The notes under the pieces were generated by a model, which saw only the letters and a list, made by a program, of their open reading frames with translations, did no database searches and was not told where the DNA came from. A DNA stretch of 62,404 bases, from NCBI GenBank assembly GCA_902797695.1, contig CADBTW010000104.1, forward strand, positions 1 through 62,404, read 5' to 3'. Source of the stretch: an uncultured Sutterellaceae bacterium. GTDB taxonomy: Bacteria; Pseudomonadota; Gammaproteobacteria; Burkholderiales; Burkholderiaceae_F. Shown piece after piece: positions 34,934 through 45,174 of the stretch (its first letter is position 1; every line of letters begins with the position of its first letter). The position numbers and the translations under genes are program-made.

Positions 34934-35824
34934 ATGAAGGGTCTACTGAAAACCAGCCTGAAGTCGCTTCCGCTTGTCTACAGCGGCAAGGTGCGCGACA
35001 GCTACGCGGTGGGGGACGACAAGCTCCTCATCGTCGCCACTGACCGCATCTCGGCCTTTGACTTCATCCTCGCGGCTCCTGTGCCTTACAAGGGGCAGGT
35101 CCTTACCGCGCTCACGAACTTCTGGTTCGAAAAGCTGAAGGGAGTCCTCCCGAACCACCTTACCGGAATCGATCCCCTCTCCGTGGTTGATCCATCCGAG
35201 GCGGACCAGGTCCGCGGCCGTTCCGTCGTCGCGATGAAGCTGAAGCCGATTCTCGTGGAATGCGTCGCCCGCGGCTACCTGACGGGTGGCGGCTGGAAGG
35301 AATACCTCGCGAGCGGCTCTGTTTCCGGGATAAAGCTCCCCGCAGGGCTGCAGATGTCGCAGAAGCTCGACGAGCCGATCTTCACGCCGTCCGCGAAGTC
35401 CCCCGTCGGAACCCACGATGAGCCGATCAGCTACGAGGAGTGCGTGAAGCGCTACGGCGGCGACGTTGCAAAGACGATCCGCGACGCCACTCTTACGCTC
35501 TACAAGCGCGCGGCGGAGTACGCCGCGACCAAGGGCATCATCATCGCTGACACGAAGTTCGAGTTTGGGATCGACAGCGAGGGCAACATTCGCCTGATGG
35601 ACGAAGTGCTTACGCCTGACTCCTCCCGCTTCTGGCCTGCTGACCAGTACAATGTCGGCATTTCGCCGCCCTCCTATGACAAGCAGTACGTCCGCGACTG
35701 GCTCGAGTCGACCGGCTGGAACAAGACGGCTCCGGCTCCGGTGCCTCCCGAGGACGTGCTTGAGCGCACGAGCGAAAAGTACCGCGAGGCGCTTTACAGG
35801 CTCGCCGGTGTGAAGCTTGCCTAG
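34934..35824 (+). CDS. purC: SAICAR synthetase (phosphoribosylaminoimidazole-succinocarboxamide synthase)
   Basis: Adds aspartate to CAIR in purine synthesis. The 296-residue length is that of the yeast/beta-proteobacterial long form. Motifs: [11 protein letters not shown] at the N terminus, [28 protein letters not shown], and [15 protein letters not shown] near the C-terminal substrate site. The ATG at 34934 has AGGAG ten bases upstream. It is followed by purE and purK, with a hairpin between purC and purE. Confidence 0.96.
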   Translation: MKGLLKTSLKSLPLVYSGKVRDSYAVGDDKLLIVATDRISAFDFILAAPVPYKGQVLTALTNFWFEKLKGVLPNHLTGIDPLSVVDPSEADQVRGRSVVAMKLKPILVECVARGYLTGGGWKEYLASGSVSGIKLPAGLQMSQKLDEPIFTPSAKSPVGTHDEPISYEECVKRYGGDVAKTIRDATLTLYKRAAEYAATKGIIIADTKFEFGIDSEGNIRLMDEVLTPDSSRFWPADQYNVGISPPSYDKQYVRDWLESTGWNKTAPAPVPPEDVLERTSEKYREALYRLAGVKLA

Positions 35825-35887
35825 GGAAAAGGCTGGGCAGGAAGCTGGGATCTCCGGCCAGGGTGCCGGGGATTCCTTCGCGCGCGA

Positions 35888-35930
35888 ACGGAGACGGGAG
35901 GGAAACTTCCTGCCTCCGTCATTTTCTTTT
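35888..35930 (+). terminator. Terminator or attenuator between purC and purE
   Basis: ACGGAG plus inner pairs, GAAA loop, matching arm ending CTCCGT, then CATTTTCTTTT. It splits purC from purE-purK and may let purE be expressed at a different level. Confidence 0.55.
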
Positions 35931-35961
35931 CAGCAGAAAAATCGGAAATTCAGGAAGAATC

Positions 35962-36480
35962 ATGGCTAATGAAAGGAAACCGCTTGTAGGCGTGGTAATG
36001 GGGTCTTCATCCGACTGGGACGTGATGAGCAACGCCTGCAGGATCCTTGAGCAGTTCGGCATTCCCTTTGAGGCTAAGGTCGTGTCCGCGCACCGCATGC
36101 CTGACGAGATGTTCGCCTATGCGGAGAGCGCGAAGAGCCGTGGCCTTCGCGCGATCATCGCTGGCGCCGGCGGCGCAGCCCATCTCCCCGGCATGCTTGC
36201 CGCGAAGACGACGGTGCCCGTGCTCGGCGTTCCCTGTGTCTCCAAGTACCTCCGGGGTGTCGATTCCCTGCATTCGATCGTCCAGATGCCGAAGGGGGTT
36301 CCTGTCGCAACGTTCGCGATCGGCGAGGCGGGAGCCGCCAACGCGGCGATCTTTGCCGTGAAGATGCTCGCGACGACTGACGAGGCGCTTTCCGGGAAGG
36401 TTTCCGAGTACATGAAGAGCCTGAACGAGGCGGCCCGCTCTATGACGCTTCCGACCGAAGAATTCAAAGAGGCTGTCTGA
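35962..36480 (+). CDS. purE: N5-carboxyaminoimidazole ribonucleotide mutase
   Basis: Class I PurE moves the carboxyl group of N5-CAIR to give CAIR. The 172-residue protein has GVVMGSSSDWDVM, SAHRMPDEMF with the catalytic His, AGAGGAAHLPGMLA and SIVQMPKGVPVATFAIG. AGGAAG precedes the ATG at the right distance; the open frame to 35863 is intergenic. The purK start codon overlaps the purE stop by one base (TGATG), so the two enzymes that act in sequence are translationally coupled. Confidence 0.97.
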   Translation: MANERKPLVGVVMGSSSDWDVMSNACRILEQFGIPFEAKVVSAHRMPDEMFAYAESAKSRGLRAIIAGAGGAAHLPGMLAAKTTVPVLGVPCVSKYLRGVDSLHSIVQMPKGVPVATFAIGEAGAANAAIFAVKMLATTDEALSGKVSEYMKSLNEAARSMTLPTEEFKEAV

Positions 36481-37646
36481 TGGATAAGCGCGAAGAGCTC
36501 CTGCCAGGCACGACCCTCGGCATGATGGGGGGCGGCCAGCTCGGCCGCATGTTCAGCGAGGCGGCCGCACGCCTCGGCTACCATGTCCTTGTCCTCGATC
36601 CGGGCGAGGTGAGCCCCGCGGGAGAGGTTTCCTCCCGCCGCATCAAGGCGGGCTACAAGGACCGGGCGGCGCTGGACGACATGGCCGCGTCCTGCCCTGC
36701 CGTGAGTACGGAGTTCGAGAACGTTCCGGCAGCTTCCCTCGCGTATCTTGCGGAAAAGGGCTGCCATACGGCTCCCATGGCCCGTGCGGTTTCGATTTCC
36801 CAGGACCGCAATGTCGAGAAGGCGTTCCTTGTCTCTTCGGGCGTCCCCGTGGCGCCCCATGCCGCTGTGCTTTCCGCAGAGGACTGCCAGGGGGCGGACG
36901 AGTCCCTCTTCCCCGCGATCCTGAAGACGGCGCGGCTCGGCTACGACGGGAAGGGGCAGGTCCAGGTGAAGTCTCCAGCGGAACTCCCGGCCGCCTGGCA
37001 AAGCCTTGGCGCCGTTGACTGCATCCTTGAGAAAAAGCTCCCTCTCAGGACCGAGTGCTCGGTGATCGTCTGCCGCGGGTTCGATGGCGAAACCGCCACG
37101 TTCCCCGTGTTCGAGAACCATCACCGCAACGGTATCCTCGCGGAAACCGTCCTGCCTGCCCGCATTCCTGACGATACCGAATCCGCTGCCCGCGCCTACG
37201 CGATCCGCGTCGCGGACGAGATGAAGTATGTCGGCGTTCTCTGCATCGAATTCTTTGTCCTGGAGGACGGATCCGTCGTCGCGAATGAAACCGCGCCCCG
37301 TCCGCACAATTCCGGCCACGCGACGATCGAAGCCTGCATGACGAGCCAGTTCGAGGAGCAGGTGAGGGCGATGGCAGGGCTGCCGCTTGGGAACACGACC
37401 CTTCTTTCGCCCGCCGTCATGCTGAACATCCTCGGGGATGCCTGGGAGACGGATGAAGGGCTCAAGGATCCGGACTGGGGAAGGGCGCTCGCGATTCCGG
37501 GCGTGAAATTGCATCTCTACGGGAAGTCCGAGGTGAGGCATGGGCGCAAGATGGGGCACGTGACATGTCTCGGAAAGACGCCTGAGGAAGCGCTGGAAAG
37601 GGCGAAGAAGGTCGCCCGGATCCTGAGGCTCCCGGAGCCCGTCTGA
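36480..37646 (+). CDS. purK: N5-carboxyaminoimidazole ribonucleotide synthase
   Basis: ATP-grasp enzyme that carboxylates AIR with bicarbonate to N5-CAIR, the substrate of PurE. The 388-residue protein begins TLGMMGGGQLGRMF, a nucleotide-binding Gly-rich loop. It contains PAILKTARLGYDGKGQ, LRTECSVIVCR, and the C-terminal EFFVLEDGSVVANETAPRPHNSGH. It starts by one-base overlap with purE and is followed by sua5 after 23 nt. Having PurK with class I PurE is the usual bacterial route. Confidence 0.97.
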   Translation: MDKREELLPGTTLGMMGGGQLGRMFSEAAARLGYHVLVLDPGEVSPAGEVSSRRIKAGYKDRAALDDMAASCPAVSTEFENVPAASLAYLAEKGCHTAPMARAVSISQDRNVEKAFLVSSGVPVAPHAAVLSAEDCQGADESLFPAILKTARLGYDGKGQVQVKSPAELPAAWQSLGAVDCILEKKLPLRTECSVIVCRGFDGETATFPVFENHHRNGILAETVLPARIPDDTESAARAYAIRVADEMKYVGVLCIEFFVLEDGSVVANETAPRPHNSGHATIEACMTSQFEEQVRAMAGLPLGNTTLLSPAVMLNILGDAWETDEGLKDPDWGRALAIPGVKLHLYGKSEVRHGRKMGHVTCLGKTPEEALERAKKVARILRLPEPV

Positions 37647-37669
37647 GGGTGGCCGGCAAGGGAAGCGAA

Positions 37670-38680
37670 ATGATCCTGACAAAGGAAGAAGAAGCGCGTG
37701 TTGCCCGCGCGGTCGAGGTCCTGGAGCGTGGCGGCCTCGTCGCGTTCCCGACAGAAACCGTCTACGGGCTCGGCGCCGATGCTGACAACGAGGAGGCGGT
37801 CGGGAAGGTTTTCGCGGCCAAGCACCGGCCGACCTGGCACCCGCTGATTGTTCATTTGCCGAGCGCGGAAAGCATTTCCTGGTGGGCTGACCCCGTTCCG
37901 GAACTCGCGGGCGTTCTCGCCGAGAAGTTTTGGCCCGGCCCCCTCACGATGGTGGTCCCGAGGGCGGCCCGCTGCGGCGCCTGGGTAACGGGCGGCCAGG
38001 CCTCGGTCGGCCTTCGCTGTCCTTCCCATCGGCTGGGGCACGCGCTTTTCGAGGCTTTCTCCGGTCCCCGGCACAGGGGTGTTGTCGGCCCTTCAGCGAA
38101 CAGCTTTGGCCGCATTTCGCCCACCACGGCGCAGCACGTGATTGACGATCTCGGGCTGAAGCCCTTTGGGCAGGTTGACATGGTGCTTGACGGGGGGGCC
38201 TGCACGGTGGGGGTCGAGTCGACGATCATCAACCTCGCAAGCCCTGAGCCTGAACTCCTCCGGTTCGGCGCGATCACCCGCGAAATGCTCGAGGAGGCGA
38301 TCGGCCGTCCGGTGCGCAATCCGACCCCGAAGTCCCCGAAGGTTTCGGGCCAGCTGAAGAGCCATTACGCGCCCCGGACCCCAGTGACGCTCGCTGACGC
38401 GGACGAGATTCCCGAACTCATTTCGAAGGAGCCGGGAACGCCCTGCGCGGTTCTCGCCCCGCGGGAAGTCCTTGGAAAATGCCCTTCCAATGCTGTCTGC
38501 CGGATCGAAGCGCCCGAAAAGGAGCCGGAATACGCTGCCTCGCTCTACGCGAACCTGCACGCCCTGGATGCCGCGGGGGCTGAAAGGATCTTCATCGCGA
38601 GGCCGCCAAGGGGCTCTGCCTGGGCCGCGGTGAATGACCGGCTTGGAAGGGCTTCCGCTCCGAGGAGCCCCCTGAAATGA
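37670..38680 (+). CDS. L-threonylcarbamoyladenylate synthase, Sua5 type
   Basis: Makes threonylcarbamoyl-AMP from threonine, bicarbonate and ATP for t6A modification of tRNA. At 336 residues it is the long Sua5 form. It has a YrdC domain (GLVAFPTETVYGLGADA, KHRPTWHPLIVH, SVGLRCPSHRLGHALF, TVGVESTIINL) and a C-terminal Sua5 domain (about 200-336). The ATG at 37670 has AAGGGA six bases upstream; a GTG at 37649 is possible but worse. Its stop overlaps the murI start by four bases. TsaE, the partner ATPase of the pathway, is encoded at 31.4 kb. Confidence 0.94.
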   Translation: MILTKEEEARVARAVEVLERGGLVAFPTETVYGLGADADNEEAVGKVFAAKHRPTWHPLIVHLPSAESISWWADPVPELAGVLAEKFWPGPLTMVVPRAARCGAWVTGGQASVGLRCPSHRLGHALFEAFSGPRHRGVVGPSANSFGRISPTTAQHVIDDLGLKPFGQVDMVLDGGACTVGVESTIINLASPEPELLRFGAITREMLEEAIGRPVRNPTPKSPKVSGQLKSHYAPRTPVTLADADEIPELISKEPGTPCAVLAPREVLGKCPSNAVCRIEAPEKEPEYAASLYANLHALDAAGAERIFIARPPRGSAWAAVNDRLGRASAPRSPLK

Positions 38681-39525
38681 TTTCCCTTGCATACGACTGG
38701 CGGGATCCAGCCCTTCCGATTGGCGCGCTCGATTCCGGACTAGGCGGACTCTCCGTACTGAGGGAAGTGAGAATGGCGCTTCCCCGGGAGGATCTGCTTT
38801 TCGCCTGCGACTGCGGCAAGGCTCCTTGGGGAGACAGGTCCCAGGGCTGGATCGTGGAGAGGGTGAGGAAGATTGCCGCTTTCCTCGTCTCGAAGCGGGT
38901 GAAGGCCATCACGGTCGCCTGCAACACGGCAACGGCCGCCGCGATTGAAGTGCTGAGGTCGGAACTTCCGTTTCCAATCATCGGCATTGAGCCAGCCGTG
39001 AAGCCTGCGGCGAGGCTTACGCGGAACGGAACGATCGGAATCCTTGCGACCACCGGGACCATTTCGTCCCCGAGGCTGCAGGGCCTGATCGACCGTTATG
39101 GAAAGGGGTGCAATGTCCTTCGGATGGCCTGTCCCGGCCTCATGAACCGGGTGGAGGCAGGCGACTTCCATTCCCCCGAGACCCGGGAAGTGCTTCATCA
39201 GTTCATCGACCCCCTGATAAGGGAAGGGGCGGACACGCTTGTCCTCGGCTGCACGCATTACCCGTTCCTCGCGAGCGAAATCCGTCAGATCGCGGGAAGC
39301 GCGGTTACCGTGATCGACCCCAGCCGGGCGGTCGCGCATTTCCTCGTCGAGCGGCTTGAGGAGGAGGGGCTGATCCGCGGGATACGCGGCGAAGAGCCGG
39401 TGGAACGCTTCTGGTGCACCGGGGAAACAGTTCAGAAGACCACAGTCCTTCGCCACCTGTGGAACGACCGGGCCGAAATGGAAAGCCTCGACGAGGCCTG
39501 GCCCTCCCTCAGTGCCCAGGCATGA
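38677..39525 (+). CDS. murI: Glutamate racemase
   Basis: Makes D-glutamate for peptidoglycan. The 282-residue protein has the cofactor-free racemase motifs: GALDSGLGGLSVL (Asp19), catalytic Cys82 in ACNTAT, and catalytic Cys192 in GCTHYPFL. A Trp replaces the usual Tyr of the PYG loop (here APWGDRS). The start overlaps the sua5 stop by four bases. The last 17 bases overlap the end of the DUF72 gene on the opposite strand, so the two converge tail to tail. Confidence 0.95.
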   Translation: MISLAYDWRDPALPIGALDSGLGGLSVLREVRMALPREDLLFACDCGKAPWGDRSQGWIVERVRKIAAFLVSKRVKAITVACNTATAAAIEVLRSELPFPIIGIEPAVKPAARLTRNGTIGILATTGTISSPRLQGLIDRYGKGCNVLRMACPGLMNRVEAGDFHSPETREVLHQFIDPLIREGADTLVLGCTHYPFLASEIRQIAGSAVTVIDPSRAVAHFLVERLEEEGLIRGIRGEEPVERFWCTGETVQKTTVLRHLWNDRAEMESLDEAWPSLSAQA

Positions 39526-40642
39526 GGCGGTCGGCCGCCATCCTGTCGCGTTCGGCTGATAGCCGGTCCGCTACGCGTTCAGCAAGGGCTGCCATTGATA
39601 GCGGCGCGCAGCCTTCCGCCTTGTTGTTCGCGACGACGTAGGAAGGAACTCCGCTTCGGACGGCGGCGAGCACGAGGGACGCCACCACTTCCCGAGTAAC
39701 GGGGTCCGGGCGCTGGATCCGCGAGAATGGCTCGTAGCGGCGCCTCGCGTCGTCGAACCTGTCTCCCATTCCCAGCGTCCAGCGGACCACAAGGGGACCC
39801 TTCAGCCTCAGCCTTGCCGGGTCGCCTTCCGGGTCGTCCATCGCGCGGAGGGCGTTTGCCTGGCGGGAAGCGTCAGGCATAGAGGGATGCAGTCCTATCG
39901 TGAGCCTCGCGCCGGCAGCGGAAAGCGCGGCGACGAACCTTGGCGTGTAGATTTGCGGGGTCCTGATTTCCACGGCGTAGAAAGCGGCTGGCGCCGCATC
40001 CCTGTCAATCGCGGGGAGTGACGAGAGGAAGTCGCCGAGCCGTTCGATCAGCCGGATCCTGGATTCCTGGGTCGCGACCCACTCGGCAGGGGAAGCCGCG
40101 AATTCGAAGACGAGGGGGCCTGCCTTTTTCCCCAGGCCTTCGAGGACGGGGCCCACGAATTCCTCCGCAGCCTTGTCCGGATTAAGGAAAAAGTGATTTT
40201 CCCGCAGGGGCCTGCCGCCCGGTCCCCGGACCATGCAGTCCGTGACTGAGGCCGGGGCCTTCACGAGAAAGCGGAAGTCTTCCGGAACCTGTTCCGCGAA
40301 ATGCCAGTACTGTCCGACGGACAGCGGCTTGTAATAGGCGCGGTCAACGCCGACGGTCCTGAGGAGAGGGTGGCGGCTGTAGGCCGAGAGTCCCTCGTTC
40401 GCGAGGTTGCGGATGCCGCTCCTGCGGCTCCATACGATGCCTTTCCAACCGGGAAAGGCCCAAGAGCAGGAGCCTAGCCTCACGGATCGGGGAAGTATTC
40501 TCGCGAGCCGCTGGATGCTGTCCGGCGGAATCTGGGGAAGGATCGGGCTGTCCTCGGGGACATCCCCGAAGAGGTCCGAGTCCCAGCCTCCTGCGTGGCG
40601 GCTCGGTTTCCTCGCGCTGCGAAGTTCTTCTTTCTCGCCCAT
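39509..40642 (-). CDS. DUF72-family protein
   Basis: A 377-residue protein of the DUF72/YecE family (TIM-barrel-like; function not established). Family landmarks: LGSCSWAFPGWKGIVW, VDRAYYKPLSVGQYWHFAEQVPEDFRFLVKAP (landmark) and late strands with the SYVVANNKAEGCAP motif. About 60 extra N-terminal residues precede the barrel. The start is taken as the ATG at 40642, with AAAGGAGG 13 bases upstream; a GTG at 40693 is an alternative. It is the only - strand gene between 31.3 and 42.4 kb. Confidence 0.85.
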   Translation of the reverse strand: MGEKEELRSARKPSRHAGGWDSDLFGDVPEDSPILPQIPPDSIQRLARILPRSVRLGSCSWAFPGWKGIVWSRRSGIRNLANEGLSAYSRHPLLRTVGVDRAYYKPLSVGQYWHFAEQVPEDFRFLVKAPASVTDCMVRGPGGRPLRENHFFLNPDKAAEEFVGPVLEGLGKKAGPLVFEFAASPAEWVATQESRIRLIERLGDFLSSLPAIDRDAAPAAFYAVEIRTPQIYTPRFVAALSAAGARLTIGLHPSMPDASRQANALRAMDDPEGDPARLRLKGPLVVRWTLGMGDRFDDARRRYEPFSRIQRPDPVTREVVASLVLAAVRSGVPSYVVANNKAEGCAPLSMAALAERVADRLSAERDRMAADRLMPGH

Positions 40643-40859
40643 GTCTGGTAAGGCGCCTCCTTTCGCGCAGGTGAAAGAGCCTTTCCGAGGCACAGGCCTT
40701 CGGCGGACCCGGGGCCGGAAAACGCAGGATTCCTGCCCGCTCTTTCCCCATATAAGGAATGATCCGTTCTTTTCCGCCGGGTTTCAAATCCCCGTGCCGG
40801 CAGGTCATCCGGAAACAAGCCTGCATGCGCACTGGCGGGCTTCAGCAGCCGCTTCGACT

Positions 40860-42307
<1,448 letters not shown>

Positions 42308-42332
42308 GTTCCGGAAGCTGTTCTCTTTAAAA

Positions 42333-42375
42333 CAGGCTCCCTGCCGCTCGTGCGGCAGGGAGCCTGAAATTTTTA
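42333..42375. terminator. Bidirectional terminator between purB and modC
   Basis: AGGCTCCCTGCCGC and GCGGCAGGGAGCCT with a four-base loop, TTTTT on the + side and TTTT on the - side. It ends purB (+) and modABC (-). Confidence 0.88.
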
Positions 42376-42432
42376 TGGAAAGATACGAATCCCGTCTTCG
42401 GGCAATGGGCCTGCCTGCTGAAGGAGCAGTGC

Positions 42433-43533
42433 TCAGGGCTTGATTGCAGCAGACTTCAGCTGGGCAAAGACCGGGAGTCCGACCTTGAGCTCAAGCTTGT
42501 CGCAGGAGCGGCGGGTGATGCGGGAGGCGAGGACCTGATCCCCGGCGCGGAGCGTCACCCGTACCTGAGACACAGAAACCCCTTCGATTGACTCGATCAC
42601 TGCAGGAATGGTGTTCTGGATGCTGGTCGCCTCGGGAGGGATCACCGCGAGCGACACGTCGCGCTCCAAAACCGTGACCCGGACAGGGGATCCCGTGGGA
42701 AGGCCTTTATCCTGAACCCAAAGGCTCCCGACGCCTCCCGGAAGCCCAACCTTCGCGAGGCCGTACTTTTCATCTCGCTCCGTGACCGAGCCCTTCACCA
42801 GGAATTCCGGCTCCTCGGTGAGGGTGAGCGGCGAGCGGACGAGCGGAAGCATTTTCTCCACAGACCCCGACGCCCGGACCTTTCCCTGCTCGATCAGCAC
42901 GACTTCGTTCGCGAGCTTTGCGAGCTCGTCAGCGGAGTGCGTGACGTAAAGGATCGGGAGACTCTGCTCGTCGCGGATCCGGGCGATCCACGGAATGATC
43001 TCGGCCCTCCGTTCCCAGTCGAGGGCGGAGAGAGGTTCGTCCATCAGGAGGATCTTCGGATTCAGGACCAGCGCCCGGGCAATGGCGACACGCTGCTGCT
43101 CGCCGCCCGAGAGTTCGGAGGGGCGGTGATCAAGAAGCTTCCCGAGGCCGAGAAGCTCGACCGCTTCTGAAATCCTCTCCTCGGTCGTCCCGCGGCCGCG
43201 GGCATATCGGAGGCCAAAGCGGATGTTCTCGTCCGCCGTCATGTGCGGGAAGAGGCTTGCGCCCTGGAAGACATACCCGAGCGGCCGCTTCCATGTAGGA
43301 ACGAAGATCTTCCGGGAATCATCCTGCCAGGTTTCGCCCGCGATTCGCACTTCTCCCTTCGCCCGCTCAAGGCCGGCGACCGAACGTAGGATTGTCGTTT
43401 TACCGCAGCCTGACGGTCCGAAGAGCACCGTGACGCCAGACGGTGCCGGCGTGATGTCCACGTCAAGCGCGAAATCCTGAGAACGCTTCAGGGTGAGCCG
43501 GACGTGGCTCAGGTTGTTTTTTTCTTCGGTCAA
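42433..43533 (-). CDS. modC: Molybdate ABC transporter ATP-binding protein
   Basis: ATPase of the ModABC molybdate importer. The 366-residue protein has Walker A GPSGCGKTTIL, signature LSGGEQQRVAIARAL, Walker B ILLMDEPLSALD and the switch His in VTHSADEL. It ends in a Mop/TOBE domain (about 290-366, NTIPAVIESIEGVSVSQVRVTL) that binds oxyanion. The start overlaps the modB stop by four bases. Molybdate uptake fits MogA in this window and molybdoenzymes expected elsewhere in the genome. Confidence 0.95.
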   Translation of the reverse strand: MTEEKNNLSHVRLTLKRSQDFALDVDITPAPSGVTVLFGPSGCGKTTILRSVAGLERAKGEVRIAGETWQDDSRKIFVPTWKRPLGYVFQGASLFPHMTADENIRFGLRYARGRGTTEERISEAVELLGLGKLLDHRPSELSGGEQQRVAIARALVLNPKILLMDEPLSALDWERRAEIIPWIARIRDEQSLPILYVTHSADELAKLANEVVLIEQGKVRASGSVEKMLPLVRSPLTLTEEPEFLVKGSVTERDEKYGLAKVGLPGGVGSLWVQDKGLPTGSPVRVTVLERDVSLAVIPPEATSIQNTIPAVIESIEGVSVSQVRVTLRAGDQVLASRITRRSCDKLELKVGLPVFAQLKSAAIKP

Positions 43534-44222
43534 AGCGCCCTCCCGCCTTTTTTATTGAGGAGCGACAGCGCGAGAAGCACCGCGAACGAGAAGATGAGCA
43601 TTCCGAGCGCGAGCGTGTGCGCTTTCCCGTACTCCATGGCTTCCACAAACGAATAGATTTCGGTCGATACCACCTGGGTCTTTCCGGGCACGTTGCCGCC
43701 GATCATCAGCACGACGCCGAATTCGCCGATCGTATGGGCAAAGGTGAGGACGATGCCAGTGAGGAATCCGGGCTTCGAGAGCGGGAGAATCACGCGGAAG
43801 AAGGCGCCGAGCGGGGTTGCGCCAAGCGTTGCCGCGACTTCCGATGGCCTCCGCCCCAGGGCTTCGAACGCTCCCTGGAGCGGCTGCACCATGAAGGGGA
43901 GCGAGTAGACGATCGATCCCACGAGAAGCCCGGGGAAAGTGAACGTGAGAAGCCCGAGGCCGAGCGCCCCGGTGAGCTTCCCGAGCGGGCCGTTCGGGCC
44001 CATGAAGACCAGCATGTAGAAGCCGAGCACCGAGGGCGGCAGAACGAGGGGGAGGGTGACGATCGAGCTGATCACGGACCGTGCCGTTGTCCTTTTCCTC
44101 GACAGCCACCAGGCGATCGGCGTGGAGACGAGGAGGAGAAAGATCGTGGTGAGTACCGCGAGCTCAAGGCTCACCCAGACGGGCTCAAGCTCCTCGAGCG
44201 TGAAATCCAGGGCTTCTGGCAT
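43530..44222 (-). CDS. modB: Molybdate ABC transporter permease
   Basis: Inner-membrane channel of the molybdate importer. The 230-residue protein has about six membrane helices. The cytoplasmic EAA loop contacting ModC is seen as EVAATLGATPLGAFFRVILPLSKPG (landmark), with FGVVLMIGGNVPGKTQV typical of ModB. It lies between modA (40 nt upstream) and modC (4-nt overlap). Confidence 0.95.
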   Translation of the reverse strand: MPEALDFTLEELEPVWVSLELAVLTTIFLLLVSTPIAWWLSRKRTTARSVISSIVTLPLVLPPSVLGFYMLVFMGPNGPLGKLTGALGLGLLTFTFPGLLVGSIVYSLPFMVQPLQGAFEALGRRPSEVAATLGATPLGAFFRVILPLSKPGFLTGIVLTFAHTIGEFGVVLMIGGNVPGKTQVVSTEIYSFVEAMEYGKAHTLALGMLIFSFAVLLALSLLNKKGGRAL

Positions 44223-44262
44223 GCTTCTTCAGGGCCTTATTCTCAAGTTCGGAATGCGGGAA

Positions 44263-45030
44263 TCAGCGGATGCCGTATCCGTAGGATTCCTTAAGCTTAT
44301 TCGCTTCCGGGGACTGGAGGAACTTCAGGAAGGCCTTCGCGGCGTCGCTCTTCGCGCCGTGGTTGAGGAGCACGGCGTCCTGACGGATCGGCTTGTAATA
44401 CTTCGCGGGAACGATCCAGCCGGAACCGGAGGTGAACTTGCCGTTCCTGAAGACCTGCGAGAGGGCGACGAAGCCCACTTCGGCGTTTCCGGTCTTCACG
44501 AACTGGAAGGTCTTGCCGATGTTGTTGCCGGTCACGAACTTCGGCTCATAGGCCTTGAGGAGATTGAAGGACTCGAGCGTCTGGTAGGAGGCTTCGCCGT
44601 AGGGGGCGAGCTTCGGGTCCGCGACGGCGCACTTCGCGAACTTCATTTTCTTCAGGGCGTTCCCGTTCGAATCGACCTTCGCGGGGTCGGAGGACCAGAA
44701 GACGAGCTTCCCGAGAGCGTAGGTGAAGGACGAGCCCCTCACGCCAAGCCCCTTCTGCTCGATCTTCGCAGGGGTCTTCGCGTCGGCGGCGAGCAGGATG
44801 TCAAAGGGAGCCCCGTTCTCGATTTGCGCGTAGAACGCGCCGGTGCCGCCAAAGGAAAGCTTTACCTTGTGGCCCGTCTGCTTTTCGAACACCGGAGCGA
44901 GGTCCTTCGCCGGAGCGGTGAAGTTCGCGGCGACGGCGACCTGGATTTCCTCGGCGACGGCCGAGAGGGAGAAAGCGCTGCAAAGCGTTGCGGAAACGGC
45001 GGCAAGGCAAATTGTCTTAAACTTGGTCAT
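44263..45030 (-). CDS. modA: Molybdate-binding periplasmic protein
   Basis: Periplasmic receptor of the ModABC system. The 255-residue protein has a Sec signal peptide (MTKFKTICLAAVSATLCSAF with cleavage near AVAEE), then the ModA opening IQVAVAANFTAPAKDLAPVFEKQTG. Oxyanion contacts include the Ser of FGGTGAFYAQIENGAPFDILLAAD (landmark) and the later VKTGNAEVGFVALSQ. It is divergent from modE, the likely repressor, with a 144-nt shared regulatory region. Confidence 0.95.
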   Translation of the reverse strand: MTKFKTICLAAVSATLCSAFSLSAVAEEIQVAVAANFTAPAKDLAPVFEKQTGHKVKLSFGGTGAFYAQIENGAPFDILLAADAKTPAKIEQKGLGVRGSSFTYALGKLVFWSSDPAKVDSNGNALKKMKFAKCAVADPKLAPYGEASYQTLESFNLLKAYEPKFVTGNNIGKTFQFVKTGNAEVGFVALSQVFRNGKFTSGSGWIVPAKYYKPIRQDAVLLNHGAKSDAAKAFLKFLQSPEANKLKESYGYGIR

Positions 45031-45068
45031 GAGGCACCATTAAAATCGAAGCCAATGTTTTTAGCTGG

Positions 45069-45089
45069 CGTTATTACTGTTTCGTTATT
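45069..45089. promoter_or_regulatory. Candidate ModE-binding region between modA and modE
   Basis: Two direct copies of CGTTATT (45069-45075 and 45083-45089) spaced 14 bp apart. The E. coli ModE site contains CGTTATAT-type half-sites. On the - strand the copies sit just downstream of a TAGAAT -10 candidate for modA, a suitable place for repression. Confidence 0.5.
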
Positions 45090-45174
45090 CTATCATTGAA
45101 TTTCGAAAATCGCCACGGAAAACGCCTTTCGTTCAGTTTTCGGCAGCTGATTTCGCTTTTTTTGGGGAAAGTCG

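Noticed and set aside
39509-39525. Overlap of murI and the DUF72 gene as a possible frameshift
   Set aside because: Both proteins end at natural family lengths; a short tail-to-tail overlap is ordinary.
40746-40754. A third CCCCATATA, like the RpoH -10 elements, between the DUF72 gene and purB
   Set aside because: No TTGAA-like -35 lies 13-17 nt upstream on the + strand, and neither neighbour is a typical heat-shock gene.
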